From NCBI GenBank assembly GCA_937895705.1, contig CALBKM010000035.1, positions 1 to 64,000 on the forward strand: DNA of 64,000 nt, in the 5' to 3' direction. This document shows, one piece after another, positions 32,246 to 41,372 of this stretch. Under the pieces are notes generated by a model, which worked only from the letters and a program-made list of their open reading frames with translations, made no database searches and was not told the origin of the DNA. Both the position numbers and the translations under genes were made by a program. Source of the stretch: an uncultured Clostridia bacterium. GTDB taxonomy: Bacteria > Bacillota > Clostridia > Lachnospirales > Lachnospiraceae. The first letter of the stretch is position 1. Each line of letters opens with the position of its first letter.

Positions 32246-32665
32246 ATGACACAGGTCAGATTTTACGATACCGTCGATGATGCACTGTTAAAATTTGCGG
32301 TCATTATCACAAAGAGTGCCGGAAAATGGGTGCTTTGCAAGCATCGAGAACGAACTACCTACGAAGTTCCGGGCGGTCACAGAGAAGCCGGGGAGTCTAT
32401 TGAAGAGACTGCGAAGCGGGAACTTTACGAAGAAACCGGAGCCACAGAATATGAGATAACACCGGTTTGTGTGTATTCCGTGCAAAAAGACAGTGGACAA
32501 GAAACCTTCGGAATGTTATACTATGCCGAGGTGACTTCTTTTGAAGAAGAGCTTCACAGTGAAATCGAGAAAATTATTATGGCGGATGTGTTAGTTGAAA
32601 ACTGGACTTATCCGGACATTCAGCCGAAGCTACTTGAGGAAGCTGAACGGTTGGGGGTTCTGTAA
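32246..32665 (+). CDS. Nudix hydrolase
   Basis: 139 residues with a complete Nudix box at 44-66: G-x5-E50-x7-R58-E-L-Y-E-E-T-G-A. It hydrolyses a nucleoside diphosphate linked to another moiety; the substrate is not evident. Starts 11 nt after the acetyltransferase, RBS TAGGAGA. Last gene of the accessory stretch before an AT-rich promoter region. Confidence 0.93.
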   Translation: MTQVRFYDTVDDALLKFAVIITKSAGKWVLCKHRERTTYEVPGGHREAGESIEETAKRELYEETGATEYEITPVCVYSVQKDSGQETFGMLYYAEVTSFEEELHSEIEKIIMADVLVENWTYPDIQPKLLEEAERLGVL

Positions 32666-32720
32666 CGAATGAGAAAAACGTGAAAGCATCATCGGAAATT
32701 TGTTTAATGTCGAATGATAG

Positions 32721-32750
32721 TTTACATAAAATACTTATGAAAACTAAAAT
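32721..32750 (+). promoter_or_regulatory. Candidate sigma-A promoter of ynbB
   Basis: TTTACA (32721-32726), 18 nt, TAAAAT (32745-32750); each box matches 5 of 6. The whole 32666-32843 gap is very AT-rich. I saw no riboswitch-like conserved stems in it. Confidence 0.45.
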
Positions 32751-32843
32751 ATAAACTAAGCAAAATTTACCGACAATTAATATAATTAGAACAAATTTAA
32801 TTGAATCAACAAAAACAATTATACATACAGGAGTGACATTATC

Positions 32844-34130
32844 ATGAACGATTATTTAAGACTGATGTACAAGGACTGCAAAATCGATGACAAGGTATTT
32901 GATTTGTGCAACGAAGTAGAAGAATCCTTAAAGGAGCGTTTTCTGGCTATCGACGAGGTGGCGGAGTACAACCAGTTAAAGGTACTGGCTGCCATGCGGA
33001 AGAATAAGGTGTCCGATACGCATTTTAATGATTCTACCGGTTACGGTTATGACGACTTGGGAAGAGATACCTTAGAGGATGTGTATGCGGATGTATTTCA
33101 TACAGAGAGCGCCTTAGTGCGTCCGAATCTGGTGTCCGGCACCCATGCGTTGACGGTGGCTTTGTCGGCAAATCTGCGTCCGGGAGATGAGATTTTGTCT
33201 CCGACCGGTAAGCCGTATGATACATTGGAAGGTGTTATCGGTATCCGTGAAACAAAGGGCTCTCTTGCGGAGTACGGTATTACCTACAAGCAGGTGGATT
33301 TGCTGCCGAACGGCAATTTTGATTTTGACAAAATAAAAGAAGCCATTAATGAGAAGACGAAACTCATCGCCATCCAGCGTTCCAAGGGTTATCAGACCCG
33401 TCCGACCTTGTCTGCAGGAAGAATCGGTGTTCTGATTTCTTACATCAAGATGATTAAGCCTGATGTAATCTGTATGGTAGATAACTGCTACGGAGAGTTC
33501 GTTGAGGTGATTGAGCCGACGGATGTGGGTGCGGACCTTTGTGTCGGTTCCCTCATTAAGAATCCGGGAGGCGGACTTGCTCCGATCGGTGGATATATCG
33601 TAGGTAGGAAGGAGTATGTGGAGAATTGTGCGTACCGTCTGACAGCGCCGGGCCTCGGTAAAGAAGTCGGAGCAAGCCTTGGGCTGAACCGTTCCTTCTT
33701 CCAGGGGCTGTTTATGGCACCGACGGTAGTTGCCGGAGCCTTAAAGGGTGCGATTTATGCGGCTAATATTTATGAAAAGCTTGGTTTTAAGTGCGTTCCG
33801 AGAGGAAAGGAAGAGCGCTTTGATATTATCCAGGCGGTAACGTTGGGAAGCCGAGAGGCCATGCTTGCCTTCTGTCACGGCATTCAGGAGGCTGCACCGG
33901 TGGACAGCTACGTGGTGCCGGAACCGTGGGCAATGCCGGGCTATCACGACGATGTCATTATGGCGGCGGGAGCCTTTATTCAGGGAGCATCCATCGAACT
34001 TTCCGCCGACGGACCGGTGGCGGAGCCGTACAATGTGTATTTTCAGGGTGGACTGACCTGGTATCATGCAAAGTTCGGTATTATGAATTCCGTGCAGAAG
34101 TTGTTTGAAAAGGGGCTAATCCTGAAGTAA
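32844..34130 (+). CDS. ynbB: PLP-dependent methionine gamma-lyase/aluminium-resistance family protein (YnbB)
   Basis: 428 residues of the YnbB family (cystathionine beta-lyase-like fold). N-D-S-T-G-Y-G-Y-D-D-L-G-R and S-G-T-H-A-L near residue 92 are family marks. The PLP lysine is expected in L-I-K-N-P-G-G-G near residue 239. Members are annotated as aluminium resistance proteins or methionine gamma-lyases; the reaction in this organism is not established. In Firmicutes it usually follows miaA (and hfq), as here apart from the inserted genes. RBS AGGAGTGA. Confidence 0.93.
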   Translation: MNDYLRLMYKDCKIDDKVFDLCNEVEESLKERFLAIDEVAEYNQLKVLAAMRKNKVSDTHFNDSTGYGYDDLGRDTLEDVYADVFHTESALVRPNLVSGTHALTVALSANLRPGDEILSPTGKPYDTLEGVIGIRETKGSLAEYGITYKQVDLLPNGNFDFDKIKEAINEKTKLIAIQRSKGYQTRPTLSAGRIGVLISYIKMIKPDVICMVDNCYGEFVEVIEPTDVGADLCVGSLIKNPGGGLAPIGGYIVGRKEYVENCAYRLTAPGLGKEVGASLGLNRSFFQGLFMAPTVVAGALKGAIYAANIYEKLGFKCVPRGKEERFDIIQAVTLGSREAMLAFCHGIQEAAPVDSYVVPEPWAMPGYHDDVIMAAGAFIQGASIELSADGPVAEPYNVYFQGGLTWYHAKFGIMNSVQKLFEKGLILK

Positions 34131-34147
34131 ACCGATAAAAAAGAGAC

Positions 34148-34184
34148 AAAGGCGGCAATTCCGACGGGATAGCCGCCTTTTGGT
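34148..34184 (+). terminator. Terminator of ynbB
   Basis: AAAGGCGGC (34148-34156) pairs perfectly with GCCGCCTTT (34172-34180), 15-nt loop, and the T-tract begins inside the 3' arm. Confidence 0.88.
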
Positions 34185-34213
34185 AAAAATCATCTTAATT
34201 TTGCAGAAAACAA

Positions 34214-34242
34214 TTGAACAAATATTCGATTTATGTTATAAT
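34214..34242 (+). promoter_or_regulatory. Sigma-A promoter of the DUF4321/radC unit
   Basis: TTGAAC (34214-34219), 17 nt, TATAAT (34237-34242), with an extended -10 TGT immediately upstream. The start of transcription near 34249 excludes the upstream in-frame starts of the following gene. Confidence 0.87.
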
Positions 34243-34278
34243 CCGAATAGGGAAAATTTACGGAAAAGAGGGATTTTT

Positions 34279-34545
34279 ATGAAAACCGGAAAAGCTTGGG
34301 TGTTACTTCTCTTATTGTTGTGCGGTGTGGTAATCGGCGGTTTTATCGGCTATTTGACCAGAGATATTTCCTGGTTGTCCTGGCTGGATTACGGGATGAC
34401 CTTCGGACTTGGAACCGACGCGGGTACCGGGGCGTTTGTACTGAATCTTGGTGTGATTACGCTGACCTTCGGTTTGTCCATTAAGATTTCCATTGCCAGC
34501 ATACTCGGAGTGGTGATTGCCTTCTTGATATACAGAAAGCTTTAA
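34279..34545 (+). CDS. DUF4321 small membrane protein
   Basis: 88 residues from the ATG at 34279, set by the promoter and an AAGAGGGA RBS. Two hydrophobic segments (about 6-25 and 50-85) flank a W-L-S-W-L-D-Y-G-M-T-F-G-L core matching DUF4321. Such proteins sit just upstream of radC and mreB in Clostridia, as here. Function unknown; a link to the cell-shape genes is inferred from position only. Confidence 0.85.
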   Translation: MKTGKAWVLLLLLLCGVVIGGFIGYLTRDISWLSWLDYGMTFGLGTDAGTGAFVLNLGVITLTFGLSIKISIASILGVVIAFLIYRKL

Positions 34546-34577
34546 TTTCGGTTCCTTTTCGCAAGAGAAGGAGGCTT

Positions 34578-35276
34578 ATGAAACAGTATTTAACGGTAAA
34601 AGAGCTTCCGGAGTCGGAACGTCCTTACGAAAAATGTGAGCGTTTCGGCCCGGTGGCTTTGTCGGATGCGGAACTTTTGGCGGTGATTATTCGCTCCGGC
34701 ACAAAGAACGAACGGGCGGTAGATCTGGCGGTTCGCGTCCTTGACCGTCCCGGTGCGAAAAAAGGATTGTCTGCGCTCTATTATTATTCCCGACAGGAAC
34801 TTCAAAAAATCAAAGGAATCGGCAAAGTAAAGGCGATTCAGCTTTGCTGTGTGGCAGAACTGGCGAAACGGATGCATCACTCTTCGGATGAGGTAAAGGA
34901 GTATTTTCATTCTCCGGAAAGCATTGCAAGAGCTTATATGGAGCGGATGCGTCACTGCCGTACGGAGGAAATTGTGTTGCTGATGCTTGACACCAAAGGC
35001 AGAAAGATTGCGGATGAGGTGATTTCGAAAGGGACCGTGAATATGTCTGTTCTGGACCCGAGAGAGGTGTTGTGTACCGCGTTACGTTACGAAGCGGTCT
35101 TTTTAATTCTGCTGCATAATCATCCCAGCGGGATTCCAATGCCAAGCGATGCGGATATTTCCGTGACAAGAAAATTAGCCAAAGCCTGTGAAATAGTAGG
35201 GGTTGAGCTGCGCGACCATATTGTAATCGGGGATAATTGCTACCTCAGTATGATGGAAAAAGGAATTTTAGAGTGA
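34578..35276 (+). CDS. radC: RadC/YsxA family JAB-domain protein
   Basis: 232 residues. N-terminal helix-hairpin-helix-like segment (L-Q-K-I-K-G-I-G-K-V-K-A) and a C-terminal JAMM metal site with H180, H182 and D193 in H-N-H-P-S-G-I-P-M-P-S-D-A-D. Once called a DNA repair protein, the role is now considered uncertain. The radC-mreB order is widely conserved in Firmicutes. RBS AGAAGGAGG. Confidence 0.95.
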   Translation: MKQYLTVKELPESERPYEKCERFGPVALSDAELLAVIIRSGTKNERAVDLAVRVLDRPGAKKGLSALYYYSRQELQKIKGIGKVKAIQLCCVAELAKRMHHSSDEVKEYFHSPESIARAYMERMRHCRTEEIVLLMLDTKGRKIADEVISKGTVNMSVLDPREVLCTALRYEAVFLILLHNHPSGIPMPSDADISVTRKLAKACEIVGVELRDHIVIGDNCYLSMMEKGILE

Positions 35277-35306
35277 GATTTGTCAAAATATAGGACAAAT
35301 AAATTA

Positions 35307-35335
35307 TTGAAAAAAATAGGAAAAAGTGGTACACT
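35307..35335 (+). promoter_or_regulatory. Sigma-A promoter of the mre operon
   Basis: TTGAAA (35307-35312), 17 nt, TACACT (35330-35335), extended -10 TGG. Transcription should start near 35342, so the ATG at 35336 cannot be used for mreB. Confidence 0.85.
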
Positions 35336-35377
35336 ATGATAGAATATAGAAATACTATGCGAAGGGAGATTGGAAAG

Positions 35378-36409
35378 TTGTCAGCTAAAGTTTTTGCCAT
35401 AGATTTTGGTACAAGCATGTTAAAGATTTACAAAAAAAACGAAGGTGTTATTTTCGATGAAAAAAATGTAGTTGCTATCTGTGAGGGTGCCGTAAAGGCA
35501 ATCGGAGACGAGGCGTTTGAAATGTACGGAAGAACGCCGGACAATTTCGAAGTTACGTTCCCGGTGAAGTACGGTGTTATTGCGGATTTTGCCAATATGT
35601 TGTCTATGTTAAACGCATCGTTTGATTCCATTTCGGACAAGCACGGAAAAGTAAACGGTGCGGAATTTATCGTGGCCATTCCGAGCGATATCAGCGAAGT
35701 GGAATGCCGTGCGTTCTATGATTTGCTCTGGAGTTCTTCCGCAAAGCCGAAAAAGGACAAGGTACGTGCGGTTCATAAGCCGGTTGCCAATGCCATCGGT
35801 GCCGGACTTGAGGTTATGACTGCTAACGGTATTATGGTAGTGGATATCGGCGCAGAGACCACAGAAATCGCTGTTATGGCGCTGGGGGGAATCGTAAATT
35901 GTAAAAAGGTTAATATCGGCGGCAATCGTCTGGATGATACAATTATTAACTGTGTGAAAAAGAGATACAACCTAATCATCGGTAATAAGACCGCGGAACT
36001 CATTAAAAAGGAGCTTTCCTGTGCGTTGCCGCCGAAGGAAGTAAAAACTCTTCGGGTATATGGGCGTGACGTAATGTCCGGTCTGCCGATCGAGGCCGAG
36101 GTAGATTCCGCATTTGTTTATGAATCCATCGAAGAACATCTTCGTTCTATCGTGGATGCGGTAAAGATTATTTTGGAGAAGACACCGCCGGAAATTGCTT
36201 CCGATATTTTGGATACCGGTATTTATCTGACCGGTGGTTCCGCAAATATCAAGGATTTGGACAAGTTGTTTGCACAGGAGACCGAACTTGATATTCATAT
36301 TTGTGAGAATTCCGCCAACACGGTAGTTGTCGGTCTCGGTAAGATTTTGGAAAACAGCAAATTCAGCGATTTGCGCCTAACCTTGGAAAAGATGGCAAAC
36401 GGAGGTTGA
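35378..36409 (+). CDS. mreB: Rod shape-determining protein MreB (divergent)
   Basis: 343 residues. I choose TTG at 35378 (GAAGGGAG ten bases upstream) because the ATG at 35336 lies upstream of the predicted transcript start and the ATG at 35357 lacks an RBS. Actin-fold motifs: phosphate 1 I-D-F-G-T-S near residue 8, phosphate 2 V-V-D-I-G-A-E-T-T-E-I and an adenosine motif L-T-G-G-S-A. The sequence is more divergent than canonical MreB/Mbl, for example around the interdomain loops, but the position before mreC-mreD supports the call. It forms membrane-bound filaments guiding wall synthesis. Confidence 0.92.
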   Translation: MSAKVFAIDFGTSMLKIYKKNEGVIFDEKNVVAICEGAVKAIGDEAFEMYGRTPDNFEVTFPVKYGVIADFANMLSMLNASFDSISDKHGKVNGAEFIVAIPSDISEVECRAFYDLLWSSSAKPKKDKVRAVHKPVANAIGAGLEVMTANGIMVVDIGAETTEIAVMALGGIVNCKKVNIGGNRLDDTIINCVKKRYNLIIGNKTAELIKKELSCALPPKEVKTLRVYGRDVMSGLPIEAEVDSAFVYESIEEHLRSIVDAVKIILEKTPPEIASDILDTGIYLTGGSANIKDLDKLFAQETELDIHICENSANTVVVGLGKILENSKFSDLRLTLEKMANGG

Positions 36410-36415
36410 TAAAGG

Positions 36416-37288
36416 ATGAAACGTCGCAGAAGGAGAAGACGGAGCGACTTTGAGTTCAATCCAAAGTATTTATGGGTATTCTGCATCATTCTTTGTGTTG
36501 CGTTGATGTTTCTTTCCTATCGTTTTCCGGAACGTTTCTCCGGAGTAAAGTCCTTTGCAGGAAACGTGATATCTCCGATGCAACGGGGAATTAACGGAGT
36601 CGGTCGCGGAATTTCGGACCGGTTACAGGCGTTTCAAAGCGTAAAAGAGCTCAGAGCGGAAAACGAAGCGTTAAAGGCTAAAATCAACGACCTTACCGTT
36701 GTAAACCAGCAATTAACGCAGGACAAGTATGAGTTGGATGGGTTACGTCGCTTGTATGAGTTGGATGCCAAGTACATGGATTATGAAAAGGTGGCGGCTC
36801 GGGTAATCGCCAGCGATACTAACAACTGGTTTTACAGTTTTATTGTGGACAAGGGAAGCGATGACGGGATTGTGGCCGGCATGAATGTAATGGCAGGCAA
36901 CGGTCTTGTGGGAATTGTGTCGGAAACCGGAAAAAACTGGTCCAGAATCAGGTCCATTATCGACGATAACAGCAACGTCAGCGGAATGTCCATCGAAACA
37001 CATGACACATGTATTGTATCCGGGGACTTAAAACTGATGAAAGAAAAGGGACAGATTCGTGTAGAAATGATCTCCATGGATGCTTCGTTTGAGGCGGATT
37101 CCGAAATTGTTACTTCTCATATCAGTGATAAATACTTACAGGGGATATTAATCGGTTATATTCGGGACATTGAAATAGATTCCAGTAATATGACCAAGAC
37201 TGCGAAATTAATTCCTGCGGTTGACTTTGAACGTTTGGATGAAGTGTTAATTGTGACGGAATTGAAAGAAGCGTACGATTTTAAATAG
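36416..37288 (+). CDS. mreC: Rod shape-determining protein MreC
   Basis: 290 residues. A very basic start (K-R-R-R-R-R-R-R) precedes one membrane helix (about 20-38), a coiled coil (about 75-105) and a beta-barrel region with A-R-V-I-A-S-D-T-N-N-W-F-Y-S and K-G-S-D-D-G-I, typical MreC. Bitopic scaffold linking MreB filaments to PBP2 and RodA. Starts six bases after mreB. Confidence 0.96.
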   Translation: MKRRRRRRRSDFEFNPKYLWVFCIILCVALMFLSYRFPERFSGVKSFAGNVISPMQRGINGVGRGISDRLQAFQSVKELRAENEALKAKINDLTVVNQQLTQDKYELDGLRRLYELDAKYMDYEKVAARVIASDTNNWFYSFIVDKGSDDGIVAGMNVMAGNGLVGIVSETGKNWSRIRSIIDDNSNVSGMSIETHDTCIVSGDLKLMKEKGQIRVEMISMDASFEADSEIVTSHISDKYLQGILIGYIRDIEIDSSNMTKTAKLIPAVDFERLDEVLIVTELKEAYDFK

Positions 37289-37311
37289 ATTTACCGGAAA
37301 GGGACGATATC

Positions 37312-37818
37312 TTGATTCGTGTTATAGTTGTTTTTTTAGAGCTGATTATATGCTTTTTACTGCAAAGCACGGTGATGCCTGCGTTTTCTTTGGCAGGTGT
37401 CGTTCCTGATTTACTGTTAATTCTTGTAATTACGGTGGCGTATACGAGAGGGCGTACGGCAGGGATGCTTACCGGCTTTGCGGCCGGCCTGCTTACGGAT
37501 GTTTATTTCGGTGAGCTGGTAGGTTTGTGTGCATTGTTTTATTTGTGTATCGGCTATTTGGCCGGGTATTCTCAAAAAATATATGACGAGCGGGACTATT
37601 TGTTACCGGCGCTAATGATTGCGGGGGGAGAGTTTTTGTACTCCTTTGCGTATTACATTGCATTTTTCCTGCTTCGCAGCAAAACCGAATTGGGATACTA
37701 CTTCCTGCATCTGATTCTTCCGCGTATGGTCTATACCGTGTTTGCGGCTGTATTGTTTTACCCGTTACTACACGGAGGGCACCGGTTGCTTTTGCGTTTG
37801 ACGGAAAAGGAGGAGTAG
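37312..37818 (+). CDS. mreD: Rod shape-determining protein MreD
   Basis: 168 residues, TTG start preceded by AAAGGGACG. Five to six membrane helices; the P-D-L-L-L-I-L-V-I motif near residue 33 is the family mark. Third gene of the mreBCD core, three bases before the PBP2 gene. Confidence 0.93.
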   Translation: MIRVIVVFLELIICFLLQSTVMPAFSLAGVVPDLLLILVITVAYTRGRTAGMLTGFAAGLLTDVYFGELVGLCALFYLCIGYLAGYSQKIYDERDYLLPALMIAGGEFLYSFAYYIAFFLLRSKTELGYYFLHLILPRMVYTVFAAVLFYPLLHGGHRLLLRLTEKEE

Positions 37819-37821
37819 CGT

Positions 37822-40650
37822 TTGTTTTATGTGATATTCGGTAAACTGAAAGAATGGCTTTCTTCCCGAATGATACCGATTGCGCTGTTTTATTTTGCTT
37901 TGGCGGGTGTTTTGATTTTTCAGATGTATCGGATTCAGATTCTGGAAGCGGAACAAGTGGTTGCCAAGGAAGAGTATAAGCTGGTACGGGAACGTCAGAC
38001 CGACAGTACAAGAGGCATGATTTATGACCGTAACGGAAGAGTATTGGCTTACAATGAGCTTTCCTATTCCGTGATTTTGGAAGACAGTCCTCTTTTGGAT
38101 ACCAACGATAAGAAGAATGCCATGCTTTACCGGCTGATTCGGATTTTGGAGAGAGAAGAGGTTGAACTGGAGCCGGAGTTTTATATAGCAATGGGAGAAT
38201 CCGGTGTTTTGGAATATACAGTGGAAGGAACCGCCCGACTTCGTTTTATTAAGAATGCGTTGGGAAAACAGTCTATCGATAATTTGACAGAAGAAGAAAG
38301 AGAGATAACTGCGGAAGAACTGTTTTCACTGTTGCGATACGGCGATCTTAAGTTCGGTTCCATGTACGGAATCTCCGATGAGTATTCCGTAGAGGATGCC
38401 TTACGGATTATGTCGGTCCGTTATGCGATTTTTACGTTGTGGCCGAAATATTCCCAGATTACATTGGCTTCCGGCATCTCGGACACACTGATTTCCGCGA
38501 TTAAAGAAAACAGTGCGGAACTTCCGGGAATTTCGGTAGTGATGAAGACTAGGCGTGTTTATAACTACAGTGAGTATTTCGCGCATATTATCGGCTATAC
38601 CGGAAAGATTACGGAAGAAGAATTGGAGTCTTATAATGCGGAAGAGGAGATTTTTTCCGCAACGGATGTAATCGGTAAAACCGGTATTGAAAAGACCTTC
38701 GAGGACCATTTAAACGGACAAAAGGGTGTGGAACAGCTGACACTTGACAGTAATTACAGAATTGTAAATACGGAAGTGTTGTCGGAGCCGCTGGCCGGGG
38801 ATAATTTATATCTGACCATTGATGCGGAAATGCAAAAGGCTTATTACCATTTGGTGGAAAAAGAACTGGCTAAAATCCTGCTGGAACAGATGACGGATGA
38901 ACTGGATTACGGCACTAAGGGGGAGTCTGCGGATGATATTCTGATTCCGGTGTATGAAGTATACGATGCGTTATTTTCCAATAATGTTTTGGATGTCAGC
39001 CGGATTTTCGGTGAAAACCCGCCGGAGGATGCGTCCGCCAACGAACTGAAAGTGTACCAGAAGTTCCATTCGAAGTATCAGACGGTGTTGAATCGTCTGA
39101 ACGGATATCTGGCATACGGAAGTACTACCACCAATGCGAAGGTGTCCGATGAAACGGCGGAATATCTTGATTATATTTACACGAAACTGACTTCGGCCAA
39201 TAGCGGTATTTTGCCGATTTCCAAGATAGATAAGTCTGATGAGGTTTATCTTTCTTACAGAAATGGCAAGACCAGTCTCAGCGCGTTTCTGGTACATGCC
39301 ATTAACCGGAACTGGATTGATTTTGAAAAGCTTGGAATCGAGACCTATTATGTGACGGATGAGGTTTATGAAATCCTTTTGGATGAGATTTTCGATATGC
39401 TGAAAGATGATCCGGTGTTTACAAAGAAGTTACTCCGAAATATGATTTTCCAAAGGGAGCTTGCCGGAAGAGAAGTTTGTCTGTTGTTGTTTGACCAGAA
39501 TGTGATCAAGTATGATGAGTCGGCCTATAAAGCGTTGTCAAACGGAAGGCGTTCGGCGTATGATTTTATCAGAGAAAAGATTTCCAATATTGAGATTACG
39601 CCTGCTCAATTAGCGTTGGAGCCTTGCGGCGCATCTTTAATCGTAACGGATGTCAATAACGGAGATGTTTTGGCTATGGTAACTTATCCGAGTTACGATA
39701 ACAATAAACTGGCGAACAAAATAGATTGGGAGTACTATTCCAAGCTTTTGGCGGATAAGTCAAATCCGTTGTCCAGTCGTGTTACCAACTCGAAAACCAC
39801 CACCGGTTCTACGTTTAAGATGATAACGAGTTTTGCAGGTTACGGTGAAAACGAACTGGGCCTTTACGAAAAGATTGACGATCTGGGTGAATTTACAAAA
39901 GTAGATCCGTCCCCGAAATGCTGGTATTATCCGCGGAAACATGGTAAAATTGATGTACCGCAGGCAATCAATCATTCCTGTAACTATTTCTATTTTGAGG
40001 TGGGTTACAGACTTGCGGAGGATCTCAACGGAAAATACAGCGACTCCTTAGGCATCGCAAAGCTTACGAGGTATGCAGAGAAGTTCGGTCTGGGCGCCAG
40101 ATCCGGTATTGAGGTTGCGGAACTGGAACCGCAGATTGCGACTCACGATGCCGTACGTGCTGCAATCGGATATTATCACAGTTTTACGCCGTCACAGATT
40201 GCACGGTATGCCACAACACTGGCGAATCGCGGAAATTGTTATAGTTTGACGTTGGTTGATCGGATTGTTGATTCGAAAGACCGGGAGACGCTTAATAATT
40301 CCGCACCGATTTATAATAAAATCACCGAATTTACCAATGCGGAATGGTCGCAGGTACAGAAAGGAATGTATCTTGTGTTAAACGGTACGGATTCCACGGG
40401 CCGTCTTTATGATACATTGGGATTCGATGCGGCCGGCAAATCCGGTACGGCACAGGTTTCGGACACCAAGCCGAGCCATGCATTGTTTGTTTCTTATGCA
40501 CCGTATACCAATCCGGAGATTTCCGTAACCGTTGTCATTCCGAACGGATACACGTCCGGCAATGCGGTGGATTTCGGTTATGTTGTTTACGACTATTATT
40601 ATCATTCGGATATGTATGACGCCGATTATAATAAAATCGAAGCAGAATAA
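37822..40650 (+). CDS. mrdA: Penicillin-binding protein 2 (class B transpeptidase), extra-long
   Basis: 942 residues, TTG start. One membrane helix (about 16-36), the pedestal motif R-G-M-I-Y-D-R-N-G-R and a transpeptidase domain with S-T-F-K (S663), S-C-N and K-S-G-T-A-Q. E. coli PBP2 has its active serine near residue 330, so this protein carries a few hundred extra residues before it, mainly helical and acidic. Long PBP2 versions occur in Lachnospiraceae. Cross-links peptidoglycan in the elongasome with RodA; its place after mreD fits. Confidence 0.95.
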   Translation: MFYVIFGKLKEWLSSRMIPIALFYFALAGVLIFQMYRIQILEAEQVVAKEEYKLVRERQTDSTRGMIYDRNGRVLAYNELSYSVILEDSPLLDTNDKKNAMLYRLIRILEREEVELEPEFYIAMGESGVLEYTVEGTARLRFIKNALGKQSIDNLTEEEREITAEELFSLLRYGDLKFGSMYGISDEYSVEDALRIMSVRYAIFTLWPKYSQITLASGISDTLISAIKENSAELPGISVVMKTRRVYNYSEYFAHIIGYTGKITEEELESYNAEEEIFSATDVIGKTGIEKTFEDHLNGQKGVEQLTLDSNYRIVNTEVLSEPLAGDNLYLTIDAEMQKAYYHLVEKELAKILLEQMTDELDYGTKGESADDILIPVYEVYDALFSNNVLDVSRIFGENPPEDASANELKVYQKFHSKYQTVLNRLNGYLAYGSTTTNAKVSDETAEYLDYIYTKLTSANSGILPISKIDKSDEVYLSYRNGKTSLSAFLVHAINRNWIDFEKLGIETYYVTDEVYEILLDEIFDMLKDDPVFTKKLLRNMIFQRELAGREVCLLLFDQNVIKYDESAYKALSNGRRSAYDFIREKISNIEITPAQLALEPCGASLIVTDVNNGDVLAMVTYPSYDNNKLANKIDWEYYSKLLADKSNPLSSRVTNSKTTTGSTFKMITSFAGYGENELGLYEKIDDLGEFTKVDPSPKCWYYPRKHGKIDVPQAINHSCNYFYFEVGYRLAEDLNGKYSDSLGIAKLTRYAEKFGLGARSGIEVAELEPQIATHDAVRAAIGYYHSFTPSQIARYATTLANRGNCYSLTLVDRIVDSKDRETLNNSAPIYNKITEFTNAEWSQVQKGMYLVLNGTDSTGRLYDTLGFDAAGKSGTAQVSDTKPSHALFVSYAPYTNPEISVTVVIPNGYTSGNAVDFGYVVYDYYYHSDMYDADYNKIEAE

Positions 40651-40665
40651 GCAGAGGAGGGTATT

Positions 40666-41352
40666 ATGAGTAACGCAGTGGTAATAAAAGGAACCACCTA
40701 CGGCTTTTCGGTTTTTATTGATGAACAGGCTGATTTTGAAACGATTTGCGAACAGGTAAAAGAGAAATTTAAAGAATCGGCCAAGTTTTTCGGAAATGCC
40801 AAGATGGCGATTTCTTTTGAAGGAAAGCACCTTTCCGATGAGGAACAGAGAATCCTGCTTGATATAATTGCGGAAAATTCCGCGGTGCATATTGTCTGTG
40901 TAATTGAGAAAAACGGAGAAACGGAAGAATTGCACAGACAATCCCTGGAGGACAAACTACAGGCACTTGACAGTTCCAACGGACAGTTCTACAAAGGTAA
41001 CCTGCGTAGCGGACAGGTCCTTGAAACGGAAACAAGCATTATTATTATCGGAGATGTGAATCAGGGAGCGACCGTTACCTCCAAGGGCAATATCATTGTT
41101 CTCGGTTCGCTTTTCGGTAGTGTATATGCGGGAGCCGGCGGAAATGAAAATGCGTTTGTTATGGCACTGGAATTGGATCCGGTACAAATCCGGATTGCCG
41201 ATACCATAGCAAGAGCGCCGGATAAAGTAGGAAAAGCTCTTTGGAAACGAGAAAAAGAAAAATCCAAAGAACCGAAGATTGCGTTTCGGTCAGAAGGAAA
41301 TATATTTATTGAACCGGTTTCCAGATCGGTTTTAAATGATATAAAATTATAA
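40666..41352 (+). CDS. minC: Septum site-determining protein MinC
   Basis: 228 residues. N-terminal MinC_N domain, then the C-terminal beta-helix with L-R-S-G-Q, I-I-I-I-G-D-V-N-Q-G-A and G-N-I-I-V-L-G-S-L-F-G-S-V-Y-A-G, the MinD- and FtsZ-binding repeat. Inhibits FtsZ assembly away from mid-cell. First of a complete minCDE set. Confidence 0.97.
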   Translation: MSNAVVIKGTTYGFSVFIDEQADFETICEQVKEKFKESAKFFGNAKMAISFEGKHLSDEEQRILLDIIAENSAVHIVCVIEKNGETEELHRQSLEDKLQALDSSNGQFYKGNLRSGQVLETETSIIIIGDVNQGATVTSKGNIIVLGSLFGSVYAGAGGNENAFVMALELDPVQIRIADTIARAPDKVGKALWKREKEKSKEPKIAFRSEGNIFIEPVSRSVLNDIKL

Positions 41353-41372
41353 TAATCGGAGGATATGAACGA

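Noticed and set aside
32666..32843. Riboswitch before ynbB
   Set aside because: The gap is AT-rich with no stable conserved stems, and no terminator precedes the start codon.
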